Of a DNA stretch of 15,641 nucleotides, positions 6,165-14,479 are shown one piece after another. Both the position numbers and the translations under genes were made by a program. The stretch's first letter is position 1. Each line of letters opens with the position of its first letter. The notes under the pieces were generated by a model that searched no databases, was not told the origin of the DNA, and saw nothing but the letters and a program-made list of their open reading frames with translations. This stretch comes from an uncultured Eubacteriales bacterium. Its GTDB lineage: Bacteria > Bacillota > Clostridia > Oscillospirales > CAG-382. The stretch is taken from positions 1 to 15,641 of the forward strand of contig URCT01000061.1 of the NCBI GenBank assembly GCA_900546385.1, in the 5' to 3' direction.

Positions 6165-9100
6165 ATGAAAAAAAAGAAGCTTTTGCTGTGTGCGGTCGTT
6201 TTGCTGTGCGCTGTGCTTTTCGGCATGACGGCGTTTGCGGCAGATGACCTTGTTTTCACGTTTGAAAACGAAAGCTCGCTTGCAGGCTGGTCTACCTCCT
6301 TCCTGCGCTACAACTTTGAACCGGGCTATTTCAACGGCTATGCCTTTGAAAAGTCGGCCAACCTTTCCGACCCGATGTTTATCAGCCCTACGCTTGACAT
6401 CAACGCCGAGGACTATCGGTATGTTGTCGTCAATATGCGTTTTTCGTTAGACGCTTCGTGGAATCGCAACGGTACGGTCTTTTTCCTTGTGCCGGACGGC
6501 AAATGGGAACAGGCGCACTCTGTGAGCAGCGACCGATACGAAAACCTGACCTTGTATCAGTTTGTCAATGTTGTATTTGATATGACTAAGAACGACGCGT
6601 GGACGGGCACAATCAAGCAAATCCGCTTTGACCCGTTTGAAGCACCCGGCACGGTCGCCGTTCGTTCGATTACGCTCACCAACACGCTTCCGGCTGAAGA
6701 AACCGAAGAAGGCAAGACCGATAAGCCGGAGGACAGCAAGCCGGATGAGCCGAAAAAGGAAACCGGTGTTTTCTTAAAGCCGAACACCTATAACGGCAAC
6801 TTCACCGATGTTCCGGAAACCGAATGGTATGCCAAGGAAATCGCCAATGCCTATGAGCTTGGCTTTGTCAACGGCAAGAGCGATACGCTGTTCGATCCGG
6901 ATGGCGGCATGACGATTGCCGAAGCCATCACGCTTGCGGCCCGCACCAACAACGCCTACGGCAGTGCCGATTACGATTTCACCGTAGCGGACGGTGCCGC
7001 ATGGTACACGCCGTATGTGGACTATGCCGTGAAAAACGGCATTATCAAGGAAAATGCCTACACCGATTATGACGCGCCCGCAACACGCGCACAAATGGCT
7101 GTGATTTTTGCGGCGGCTCTTCCGTCGTCGGAATATGCTGTGATCAACGGCGTTGCCAAAATCCCGGATGTTCCGCAAAATGCATCGTATTATTCTGCTG
7201 TATCCAAGCTGTATAACGCCGGCATTGTCATGGGCAACGACGGCTACGGCACCTTTGCGCCTGATGACGGCATTAAGAGATGTGAAGCGGCAGCCATCAT
7301 CAACCGCGTTGCCAACAAGGACAACCGCATAAAGAAAAATCTTATGACGGAGGTTCCGGCACTCGACAACGACGCGTTCACCATGTCCAGCGAAGCGAAG
7401 TTCTTGATGGACGATGAAAAGTTCCGTCACACGCATTTGGGCGGCGTTCCGGGCGATTGGGATTTGATCCGCATTTTGGATACGCCCGAAAAGAACGGAA
7501 GAGCGCCGTATACCTTGACGGACAATTCCGATAAAAACGAAGCCTATTTTGTCCGCAAGTTTATGCCGGTGAGCGACGGTGTGCTGGATATGGAATTCGG
7601 CGTGCGCATTTACGGCCAGAATGGCGCGTTCTTAATGTTCACCGATGAAAACGGTGCGCCGGTCATCGAAGTTCTGCTTGACCACGGCAAATACACCGTT
7701 CTTGCTCCCGACGGCAGCTATACCGACACGGGCGCTGTGTATCTGAATGCAAACGCCTACTTCGATATTCACGTCAACCTCGACAAAAAGACCTTTGATT
7801 TCGGTCTTGACGGGAACTATTACGGCACCTATCCGCTTGCTGCGGACAAAGCAATCTCCTCGTTCCGCTGCGGTGTGACCAAGGCCGGTTACATGACGAT
7901 CGCGCCGGATTTTGCTTACCTCTATCACAATTATCTGACGTTTGAAAAATTCGCGGCAGCACCCTCCAACCTTCTTCCGTATGACATTTCGGTCATTGCC
8001 GACGGAGGACGCGTGACCAAGGAAAGTATGTATACCGAACGCAGCGGCGGCGGTACGGTCGCGCTTCGCTCGAATGCAGGCGGCAGAACCGGCATCGCTT
8101 CGAACTTTGAAAAGGCAAGCGGCAACGTTGTCTTTGAAACTTACATTTTACTCCCGGAGGAAGTCAACGGAGCGGAAATTGCCCTTCTTAGCGGCGACAT
8201 TCCGGTGTTTAGCCTTGTGACCAAGGACGGCAACTTTGTGACGCTGAATGGCGAAGTTGTCAAGTATGTGACCAAGAATCTGTGGACAATCGTCCGTTTG
8301 GAAGCCGATACAACCACCGGCAATGTGCTTGTCAAGATCAACGGCAAGCCGGTCGGAACGTATTTGATGAACAACGTAGTCGGCCACATCGACAATTACC
8401 GCATTTCCTACACGCCGAGCGTGGAATCGGTGATGTATGTGGACGAAATCTCCGCCTTCATCAAGCTTCCGTATCCGGATGACTATGTTCCCGAACCGCA
8501 GATTCCCGACTCCGATTATCTGATCGGCTTAAACGTCTGCTCGCTGTGGCGCGAAGGTTCGCACTACGGTTGGGAGGAGATCACGGCATATCCTGAAATC
8601 ACGCCGGTTCTCGGTTACTATGACGAAGGCTCGCCGGAGGTTTCCGACTGGGAAATCAAGATGATGGCCGAGCATGGCATCAACTACGAGATCTTCTGCT
8701 GGTATCCCAACGGCAACGACAGCAAGCCGATTTTCCGCACGCACATGAACGAAGCCATTGTCGACGGCTACTTCAATGCGCGTTATAGTGACAAGATGAA
8801 GTTTGCCATCATGTGGGAGAACTCGTCGGTCGATCATTTGAAATTTGAGGACTTCAAGAACTACACCGTTCCGTACTGGATGGAATACTTCTTCAAGGAC
8901 GAACGCTATGTAAAGATCGACAACAAGCCGTTGCTGACGGTTTGGTCGCTCGAAAACAAATTCGGCGATGTTTCCGCCAAGGAAGCCTTTGATTATGTTC
9001 GCGAAGAGTGCCGCAAGGCAGGCTTTGACGGCTGCGAAATCTTACTTTATTCCAGCAACACCGACCCGGCCTATGAAGCAAGCATGAAAGCCAGCGGCAT

Positions 9101-11396
9101 CGACGGCCTTATCGCATACCATTGGGGCACCGACGGCTCCAAGGCCGATGTCCAAGCCAAGAAGCTCACCGCGTACAGCGCGCTTAGCTACACCGTTCCG
9201 ACCATCAGCGTCGGCTTCGACTATGTCGGCTGGGGCATGGGCACCAAGAGAAACGGCCTTCTCGACCCGAAGGATTATCCGACCATGACTGAAATCGTCA
9301 AAAAGGCACTTGCTGAACGTCAGAAGACCGGCGGCAAATATGCAAACATGGTCAACATCTCCACCTGGAACGAATACGGCGAAGGCACGTATGTCATGCC
9401 GACCGAGCGTTTCGGCTTCGGCTATCTCGATGCGATCCGCACGGCCTTTACCAAGGCGGATACCGCAACTCACAACGATTTGACGCTGACGGCTCCGCAA
9501 AGACAGCGTATCAATTACTTGTTCGACCAAAACAGACAGCTGCTTCGTCCGCAGTTACTTGAAAAGGAAGAAAAGGTCGAAGAAGATCCGTACAAGGATG
9601 CGGTTGTTGTCTACACCATTGACATGGGTGCAGACGCTGCCAACTGGACGGATTACGGCGGAAATACGCCGGAGGTCAAGGACGGCAACATGGTCATCGT
9701 GCCGACCGGCAACGACCCGGCCGTCTTCCGCAAAGCTTTCTTTGATCCGGTTTCCTGCGATGAAGCCAACGCCGTGCGCGTCCGTGCCAAGATCACCGGC
9801 TCACAAGACAGCGTTATGCAGGTATTCTTCCGCACCAACGACGGCAAGGAATTCTCCCAGGATAAAGCCGGCAACACAAGACTCGTGCAGAACGAATGGC
9901 ACGATTATTACATCGACTTCCGCAAGAACAAGCAATGGACCGGCTCGATCGTCAACCTCCGCCTTGACCCGGCTGAATATAAGGCCGAGCTTTGCGAGAT
10001 CGCTTCGATCGAATTGGTCAAGCTGCCCGAAATTGTAGAAAAAGTTCCGTTTACGGTGGATATCATCGGCGGTGAGCTTTCGTTCATCACAGAGCCTGAC
10101 CGCACCATCGGCCTTATGGTTCCGGTTTATCCCGAAAGCGGCATTTTCTCGCGCATGATGTGTACCTACACATGGGATAAGACGACCCAGACGTTAACCG
10201 TATCCAACGCAAACCACACGGTTTCCTTTGTCATCGGCAAGGATACCATGACGGTGGACGGTGCAGAGAAGAAGCTGTATGCCGCTACCTATTGGTACGA
10301 CGGACTGCCCGTGCTGCCGCTCGATACGCTTGCCACCTCGCTCGGTTACTTCCCGGTTTACCACGAGGACGGCAACGGCGTCAGCATTATGCTTGACAGT
10401 GCTTCCGATTATGACATCATCAAGACGCGCAAGCCCAATCAGTTCGAATTCAACCTCACGGGCAATATCGAGGACTGGAGTGCCCAGAACAGCACACTTA
10501 CGGTTGCCGACGGCGTTCTGAAGGGTGTCTCGACCGGCAACGACCCGGCAGTCATCTCACCCGGTCTGTCGCTTAAGGCGGAAACCTATCCGACCATCAC
10601 CGTCCGCATGAAGTGGGACAGAAGCAACACCGACCGTAGCGATAACATCGCCATCTACTTCAAGACCGCACGCACCGGGCTTTCCGAGTCGCGCAAGGTC
10701 ACGCTTGACGACCTTCCGGTTTCCAGCAACGGCGAATTTGTGGAGTTCACCTTCGAGATGAACAAGCACCTCCAGTGGAGCGGCGATATCACCGGCATCC
10801 GCGTTGACCCGTTCAATGCACCCGGAACGTTTGAGATCGACTATATCCGCTTCGAAAAGGCAGAAGGCGCCGAAGAAGCCGAAGCAGCAGAAGCCGAGCG
10901 TGAAGCAAATCTCGATGATACCATCATCAACGGCGACGCATCGGTTGAAAAATATAACCCGATGTTTGCCGATAACGCAACCATTTCGATCGTCAAAGCC
11001 TTAAACGGCGACCCGTGCTACGACGTCGTATCGGCCGGCGGCAAGACTTGGACGTATATCTGCCAAAAGGTCAAATTCGTCCCGGGCGCAACCTATGTGG
11101 TGGAATTTGACGCACGCATGACCGGCACCAACACCGGCGACCGCACTGCCGGCCTTGAAACCGGCATCCATATCAACCTCATGTACAACGGCGGCGACAA
11201 ACGCGACCATTTCACCGGCGTCGGCGCACTTGTCATGAATGATAAGGACGAATGGCAGCACTTCAAGGGCGAGATTACCGTCGGCGAGGACTGCGATAAC
11301 TCCAACGATGTGGTGGGTATTTATACCAACCCGATTGGCGATGTCGGCGTCAACTATCAGGTGGATAACCTCACCTTGACGCGCGTTGACAAGTAA
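6165..11396 (+). CDS. Giant SLH-anchored exoprotein with GH99-like/WbsX domain and several carbohydrate-binding-like modules
   Basis: A 1743-residue secreted protein. A signal peptide ends near A25 (TAFA|AD). The order is: beta-sandwich module A (about 27-175); acidic Pro/Lys linker (about 176-205); three SLH repeats (about 213-265, 268-330, 333-388; FTDVPETEWYAKEI, APATRAQMAVIF, YNAGIVMGNDGYGTF) that hold S-layer proteins to wall polymer; two probable concanavalin/LamG-like modules (about 400-770); a TIM-barrel-like region (about 783-1110) with GYYDEGSPEVSDWEIKMM, MWEN (883-886), KPLLTVWS and WNEYGEG (1068-1074), the pattern of GH99-like/WbsX proteins; module B (about 1147-1288); a copper-amine-oxidase-N-like module (about 1290-1418); module C (about 1427-1565); an Ala/Glu linker; and a CBM4/9-like C-terminus (about 1586-1743). 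Modules A, B and C share W(T/S)GxI..(I/L)R(F/L/V)DP. A wall-bound glycan-degrading role is likely; substrate and catalytic residues are unproven. Confidence 0.9.
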   Translation: MKKKKLLLCAVVLLCAVLFGMTAFAADDLVFTFENESSLAGWSTSFLRYNFEPGYFNGYAFEKSANLSDPMFISPTLDINAEDYRYVVVNMRFSLDASWNRNGTVFFLVPDGKWEQAHSVSSDRYENLTLYQFVNVVFDMTKNDAWTGTIKQIRFDPFEAPGTVAVRSITLTNTLPAEETEEGKTDKPEDSKPDEPKKETGVFLKPNTYNGNFTDVPETEWYAKEIANAYELGFVNGKSDTLFDPDGGMTIAEAITLAARTNNAYGSADYDFTVADGAAWYTPYVDYAVKNGIIKENAYTDYDAPATRAQMAVIFAAALPSSEYAVINGVAKIPDVPQNASYYSAVSKLYNAGIVMGNDGYGTFAPDDGIKRCEAAAIINRVANKDNRIKKNLMTEVPALDNDAFTMSSEAKFLMDDEKFRHTHLGGVPGDWDLIRILDTPEKNGRAPYTLTDNSDKNEAYFVRKFMPVSDGVLDMEFGVRIYGQNGAFLMFTDENGAPVIEVLLDHGKYTVLAPDGSYTDTGAVYLNANAYFDIHVNLDKKTFDFGLDGNYYGTYPLAADKAISSFRCGVTKAGYMTIAPDFAYLYHNYLTFEKFAAAPSNLLPYDISVIADGGRVTKESMYTERSGGGTVALRSNAGGRTGIASNFEKASGNVVFETYILLPEEVNGAEIALLSGDIPVFSLVTKDGNFVTLNGEVVKYVTKNLWTIVRLEADTTTGNVLVKINGKPVGTYLMNNVVGHIDNYRISYTPSVESVMYVDEISAFIKLPYPDDYVPEPQIPDSDYLIGLNVCSLWREGSHYGWEEITAYPEITPVLGYYDEGSPEVSDWEIKMMAEHGINYEIFCWYPNGNDSKPIFRTHMNEAIVDGYFNARYSDKMKFAIMWENSSVDHLKFEDFKNYTVPYWMEYFFKDERYVKIDNKPLLTVWSLENKFGDVSAKEAFDYVREECRKAGFDGCEILLYSSNTDPAYEASMKASGIDGLIAYHWGTDGSKADVQAKKLTAYSALSYTVPTISVGFDYVGWGMGTKRNGLLDPKDYPTMTEIVKKALAERQKTGGKYANMVNISTWNEYGEGTYVMPTERFGFGYLDAIRTAFTKADTATHNDLTLTAPQRQRINYLFDQNRQLLRPQLLEKEEKVEEDPYKDAVVVYTIDMGADAANWTDYGGNTPEVKDGNMVIVPTGNDPAVFRKAFFDPVSCDEANAVRVRAKITGSQDSVMQVFFRTNDGKEFSQDKAGNTRLVQNEWHDYYIDFRKNKQWTGSIVNLRLDPAEYKAELCEIASIELVKLPEIVEKVPFTVDIIGGELSFITEPDRTIGLMVPVYPESGIFSRMMCTYTWDKTTQTLTVSNANHTVSFVIGKDTMTVDGAEKKLYAATYWYDGLPVLPLDTLATSLGYFPVYHEDGNGVSIMLDSASDYDIIKTRKPNQFEFNLTGNIEDWSAQNSTLTVADGVLKGVSTGNDPAVISPGLSLKAETYPTITVRMKWDRSNTDRSDNIAIYFKTARTGLSESRKVTLDDLPVSSNGEFVEFTFEMNKHLQWSGDITGIRVDPFNAPGTFEIDYIRFEKAEGAEEAEAAEAEREANLDDTIINGDASVEKYNPMFADNATISIVKALNGDPCYDVVSAGGKTWTYICQKVKFVPGATYVVEFDARMTGTNTGDRTAGLETGIHINLMYNGGDKRDHFTGVGALVMNDKDEWQHFKGEITVGEDCDNSNDVVGIYTNPIGDVGVNYQVDNLTLTRVDK

Positions 11397-11411
11397 ATAA
11401 AATCAAAATGA

Positions 11412-11450
11412 GCCGCCGCAGGTTTTACAGAAAACCTGCGGCGGCATTTT
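11412..11450 (+). terminator. Rho-independent terminator between convergent genes, likely bidirectional
   Basis: A perfect 15-bp stem (left arm 11412-11426, right arm 11431-11445, core GCCGCCGCAGG) with loop ACAG is followed by ATTTT. On the opposite strand the hairpin is followed by CATTTTGATTTT, so it can also end the convergent AraC transcript, whose stop codon is 17 bases away. Confidence 0.93.
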
Positions 11451-11466
11451 CGCATATTTGAATACG

Positions 11467-12303
11467 CTATTTTTTCTTATAGCCCGATGCGTTCTTTTTA
11501 TACACACCCGGCAGCATCCCGGTCACGTTCCGAAACACCTTGCGAAAATAGGCGGGCGAGCTGAAATTGAGCGTTTCGGCGATTTCCTCGGCACTTTTGT
11601 TCTGCTCAATCATTTTCTGTGCCAGCCGCACGCGCGCGTTGTTCTTGTATTCCACCGGCGTAAGCCCTGTGTATTTCTTGAACGCCGTATAAAACCCGGA
11701 TGGCGACAGACCGCATAACTCGGCAAGCTCTTCGGCGTAAAAATCCTCGGTGCAGTGCTCTTCGATGTAAACGGCGGCCTTTTCGGCGGCGTTGTCGTTC
11801 ACGCGTTCGGTGGTCTTGTCGAGCAACGGCAAAAGCTGTTCGAAAAACGCATAAAACGCCATGACGGCGGCAAGTCCCGTGTTTTCCGGGTCGCTGTACA
11901 GCGTGTAGAGCCGTTCGAAGGTTTCGGAAAGGCCGATATCCGCTCCGATCTGCGGCTTTTGCAGGATAAAGCTGTCGTAAAGACCGGTGTTTCCCGGAAT
12001 CGCGCCGAATTCGCTTTTAAGCTCAAAGCCAAAGTCAATACCGTAGAAATCGATGTCCGGTTCTCCCGTCCATGTGGCGGTATAGCGTTGGCGGCGCGGA
12101 ATGTATAACAGCTCACCGCTCGATACCTCTTGGTTTCCCGACGGCGTTATAAAGACGGTTTTTCCTTCGGTGATGTAGTATAAAGAGGCGGTCGCCCGGC
12201 CGCTGCGTTTGTCGCAAAGGCTGTTGCCGGGAATGTGAAAATGATGAACCGCATAGTGGCTTAAAGAGAAAAATGTTCCGAATAACTCGTCCGCTTGGCG
12301 CAT
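11467..12303 (-). CDS. AraC-family transcriptional regulator
   Basis: A DNA-binding regulator of 278 residues. The N-terminal part (about 25-125) looks like the cupin-type effector-binding domain of AraC proteins: YYITEGKTVFITPSG, then SGELLYIPRRQRYTATW. The C-terminal part (about 170-270) is the double helix-turn-helix: FYAEELAELCGLSPSGFYTAFKKYTGLTPVEY, then ARVRLAQKMI and SAEEIAETLNFSSPAYFRKVFRNVTGMLPGVY. The start chosen is the ATG at 12301-12303, with AAAGGA 10 bases upstream; the in-frame GTG three codons earlier would sit one base from that site and is unlikely. The gene is divergent from a three-gene dehydrogenase operon with interlocked promoters, so it most likely controls that operon and itself. 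AraC regulators of this shape usually respond to sugars; the effector is unknown. The neighbouring SLH exoprotein may belong to the same regulon. Confidence 0.95.
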   Translation of the reverse strand: MRQADELFGTFFSLSHYAVHHFHIPGNSLCDKRSGRATASLYYITEGKTVFITPSGNQEVSSGELLYIPRRQRYTATWTGEPDIDFYGIDFGFELKSEFGAIPGNTGLYDSFILQKPQIGADIGLSETFERLYTLYSDPENTGLAAVMAFYAFFEQLLPLLDKTTERVNDNAAEKAAVYIEEHCTEDFYAEELAELCGLSPSGFYTAFKKYTGLTPVEYKNNARVRLAQKMIEQNKSAEEIAETLNFSSPAYFRKVFRNVTGMLPGVYKKNASGYKKK

Positions 12304-12342
12304 TTGACACACGTCCTTTGTAGAAAAATGTCCTTTATTTAT

Positions 12343-12371
12343 AGTATAGTGTCTTGCAAGCGGTTTGTCAA
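12343..12371 (-). promoter_or_regulatory. Promoter of the AraC-family regulator gene
   Basis: Read on the minus strand, the exact -35 TTGACA (12366-12371) and -10 TATACT (12343-12348) are 17 bases apart. Transcription would begin near 12336, giving a leader of about 33 bases. The -35 lies inside the spacer of the divergent operon promoter. Confidence 0.85.
12353..12360. promoter_or_regulatory. Palindrome CTTGCAAG, candidate operator in the shared promoter
   Basis: A perfect 8-bp palindrome covers the -35 box of the operon promoter and lies in the spacer of the AraC promoter. A protein bound here would block or modulate both. AraC proteins generally prefer direct repeats, so another factor or chance is possible. 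Confidence 0.35.
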
Positions 12372-12382
12372 TGTGTTATGAT
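12354..12382 (+). promoter_or_regulatory. Promoter of the three-gene dehydrogenase operon
   Basis: A weak -35 TTGCAA (12354-12359, four of six matches) and -10 TATGAT (12377-12382), preceded by TGT as an extended -10, are 17 bases apart. The weak -35 fits an activator-dependent promoter. Ribosome binding site GGGAGGG (12407-12413) lies 7 bases before the first gene. Confidence 0.72.
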
Positions 12383-12420
12383 AAAAATATCAAAAAAACA
12401 TTTTTCGGGAGGGTAAGAAC

Positions 12421-13428
12421 ATGAAAAAGCTTATTTTCGCCGCGGTCAACAAGCCGGAGCTTATCGATGTGCCGGTACGTGAGCCGCGTGATAATGAGGT
12501 TTTGGTAAAAACCGCTTTCAGCACCATCAGCTGCGGCACGGAGCGTGCCAATCTTACGGGAAGCACCAATGTCGGTCCGGGCGGCGGTATGCCGGTGTAT
12601 CCGGTTGCACTCGGGTACAGCACGTCGGGCATCGTCGAAAAAATCGGCAAGGATGTGACAAGCGTCGCGCCGGGCGACCGCGTTGCCATGTATTGGACGT
12701 TTCACGCCGAATACAATACGCCCATTGAAGAACGCGTCGTCAAAATTACGGATGAACGCATATCGCTGCGCTCGGCGGCTCTTATGCACATCGGCTGTTT
12801 TCCGCTTGCCGCACTTCGTAAAACACGCCTTGAAATCGGCGAAAGTATGTTAGTGATGGGACTTGGCATCCTCGGCCAGTTTGCCGTGACGCTGGCTCAT
12901 GCGGCCGGTGCCGTGCCGGTCATTGCCGCCGACCCGAATCCGGTTCGCCGCGAAGAAGCTCTTGCCGGCGGTGCGGATTATGCGTTTGACCCGACCGAAC
13001 CCGGCTTTGCCGAAAAGGTGAAGGCACTGACCGGCGGCGGAGTCAACACCTGTATCGAAGTGACCGGCGTGGGCGCAGGACTTAACGAAGCACTCGACTG
13101 CATGGCACCGTTCGGCAGAGTGGCGCTGCTTGGCTGCACGCGTAATCCCAACTTTACCGTGGATTATTACCAAAAGGTGCATAAGCCGGGCATCACGCTC
13201 ATCGGTGCACACACCATGGCACGTCCCGAAAAGGAATCGCGTCCCGGTTGGTTCACCGTGCGCGACGATATCAAATCGTTAATGAAGCTCGTTGCCGAAG
13301 GCCGGATTGACCTTGAAAGCAAGATTTGTGAAACACACTCGCCGCTTGACGGTGTTGCCGTATACAATCGTCTGATTGAGGATAAAAACTTCCCGACCGT
13401 CGTTCAGTTCGATTGGTCACAGCTTTAA
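12421..13428 (+). CDS. MDR-superfamily (zinc alcohol dehydrogenase-like) oxidoreductase
   Basis: A 335-residue cytosolic NAD(P)-dependent dehydrogenase of the medium-chain superfamily. The N-terminal GroES-like domain carries SCGTERANL with C38, the usual catalytic zinc cysteine position. The Rossmann domain shows GLGILG (147-152). Two features differ from classical zinc alcohol dehydrogenases: the GHE motif is replaced by GYSTSG, and the four-Cys structural zinc lobe is absent. Zinc use is therefore uncertain. The sequence resembles MDR enzymes that sit beside Gfo/Idh/MocA dehydrogenases in sugar and inositol loci (recalled, not searched). It is the first gene of the operon, 16 bases before the next, and divergent from an AraC regulator, so it likely oxidises or reduces a sugar, polyol or keto-sugar. 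The ATG follows GGGAGGG. Confidence 0.88.
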   Translation: MKKLIFAAVNKPELIDVPVREPRDNEVLVKTAFSTISCGTERANLTGSTNVGPGGGMPVYPVALGYSTSGIVEKIGKDVTSVAPGDRVAMYWTFHAEYNTPIEERVVKITDERISLRSAALMHIGCFPLAALRKTRLEIGESMLVMGLGILGQFAVTLAHAAGAVPVIAADPNPVRREEALAGGADYAFDPTEPGFAEKVKALTGGGVNTCIEVTGVGAGLNEALDCMAPFGRVALLGCTRNPNFTVDYYQKVHKPGITLIGAHTMARPEKESRPGWFTVRDDIKSLMKLVAEGRIDLESKICETHSPLDGVAVYNRLIEDKNFPTVVQFDWSQL

Positions 13429-13444
13429 GAGCGGAGGGACTTTT

Positions 13445-14479
13445 ATGCGAAAAATCAAAATTGCCCAAATCGGTATCGGGCATGACCATGCCGCCGATTC
13501 CTATCGGACGTTGTACAACCATCCGGAGCAGTTCGACCTTGTTGGCTGGTGTGCCGTGGAGGGCGAAGAGGACAGCGTCGATTTGATGAAAACGCGCTAT
13601 GATTTTTACGCCAAAACAAAACAGCTGACGTTGGATGAAATTCTGAATATGCCGGATTTGGAAGCCGTTTTGATTGAGACCGGCGACTGGGATTTGACAA
13701 AATATGCGCGTATGGCAGCCGAGAAAAATCTGCACGTGCGCATGGATAAGCCGGGCGGCGCGGATGCGGCGGAATTTGAAGAGCTGCTTCGCACCATGAA
13801 GAAAACCGGAAAGGTGTTCCAAATCGGCTATATGTACCGTTACAACCCGAAATATTTGGAAATACTTGACATGGTCGAAAAGGGCGAAATCGGCACGATT
13901 TACAGCGTGGAGGCGCACATGGACTGTGAGCACGGCGCACCCAAACGCGCATGGCTCGGAAAACTTGACGGCGGCATGATGCAGTTCCTCGGCTGTCATT
14001 TGGTGGATCTCATTTTCCGCTTGCAGGGCGTGCCGGAGGAGATCCTTGCGCTTAACACCTCCAGCGGCTTTGACGGCGTGACGGCCAAGGACATCGGCTT
14101 TGCCGTGTTCCGCTACAAAAACGGCGTTTCGTTTGCCAAAACGGCGGCGTGCGAGCCGGGCGGCTTTATGCGGCGGCAGCTTGTGGTGTGCGGCGAGAAA
14201 AAAACGGTAACGTTATTGCCGTTCGAACGTTATGTCGAAGGCGGTCAAAAGACGGATATGCGCGTGTGCGAGAAAGGCGTTGAGGGCTGGGGCTACGACG
14301 GCGTGCATTCCTCAAGCGACGCTTACGGCCGTTATGACGCGATGTTTGATGATTTTTACCGTTTTGTCACCGAAGGACGCAAAAACCCGTACACGCTTGA
14401 ATACGAAGCGCGTTTGCACCGCATTTTGCTTGCGGCCTGCGGCGCACAAGTGGATTATAAAGGAGAAATAAAGCTATGA
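13445..14479 (+). CDS. Gfo/Idh/MocA-family oxidoreductase
   Basis: A 344-residue NAD(P)-dependent dehydrogenase of the family that includes inositol dehydrogenase and glucose-fructose oxidoreductase. The N-terminal Rossmann fold begins IAQIGIGHDHA (residues 6-16). The conserved EKP motif appears as MDKPGG (D101, K102, P103), and the active-site HxxD pattern as CHLVD (H185, D188). The C-terminal alpha/beta domain ends near 344. The start chosen is the ATG at 13445, 6 bases after GGAGGG; the open frame extends 23 codons upstream into the preceding gene and is rejected. It probably interconverts a hydroxyl and a ketone on a sugar or cyclitol, perhaps passing the product to or from the flanking MDR enzymes. 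The specific substrate is unknown. The stop overlaps the next start (ATGA), indicating translational coupling. Confidence 0.93.
   Translation: MRKIKIAQIGIGHDHAADSYRTLYNHPEQFDLVGWCAVEGEEDSVDLMKTRYDFYAKTKQLTLDEILNMPDLEAVLIETGDWDLTKYARMAAEKNLHVRMDKPGGADAAEFEELLRTMKKTGKVFQIGYMYRYNPKYLEILDMVEKGEIGTIYSVEAHMDCEHGAPKRAWLGKLDGGMMQFLGCHLVDLIFRLQGVPEEILALNTSSGFDGVTAKDIGFAVFRYKNGVSFAKTAACEPGGFMRRQLVVCGEKKTVTLLPFERYVEGGQKTDMRVCEKGVEGWGYDGVHSSSDAYGRYDAMFDDFYRFVTEGRKNPYTLEYEARLHRILLAACGAQVDYKGEIKL

Noticed and set aside
6774..7436. 220-codon minus-strand frame inside the giant exoprotein gene
   Set aside because: It runs opposite the well-supported SLH region, and its composition is that of an antisense shadow.
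11755..12108. 117-codon plus-strand frame opposite the AraC gene
   Set aside because: It is antisense to a clear AraC-family protein and has no similarity of its own.
12304..12312. GTG start three codons upstream for the AraC-family regulator
   Set aside because: It would be one base from the AAAGGA site, too close for initiation; the ATG at 12301-12303 is spaced better.
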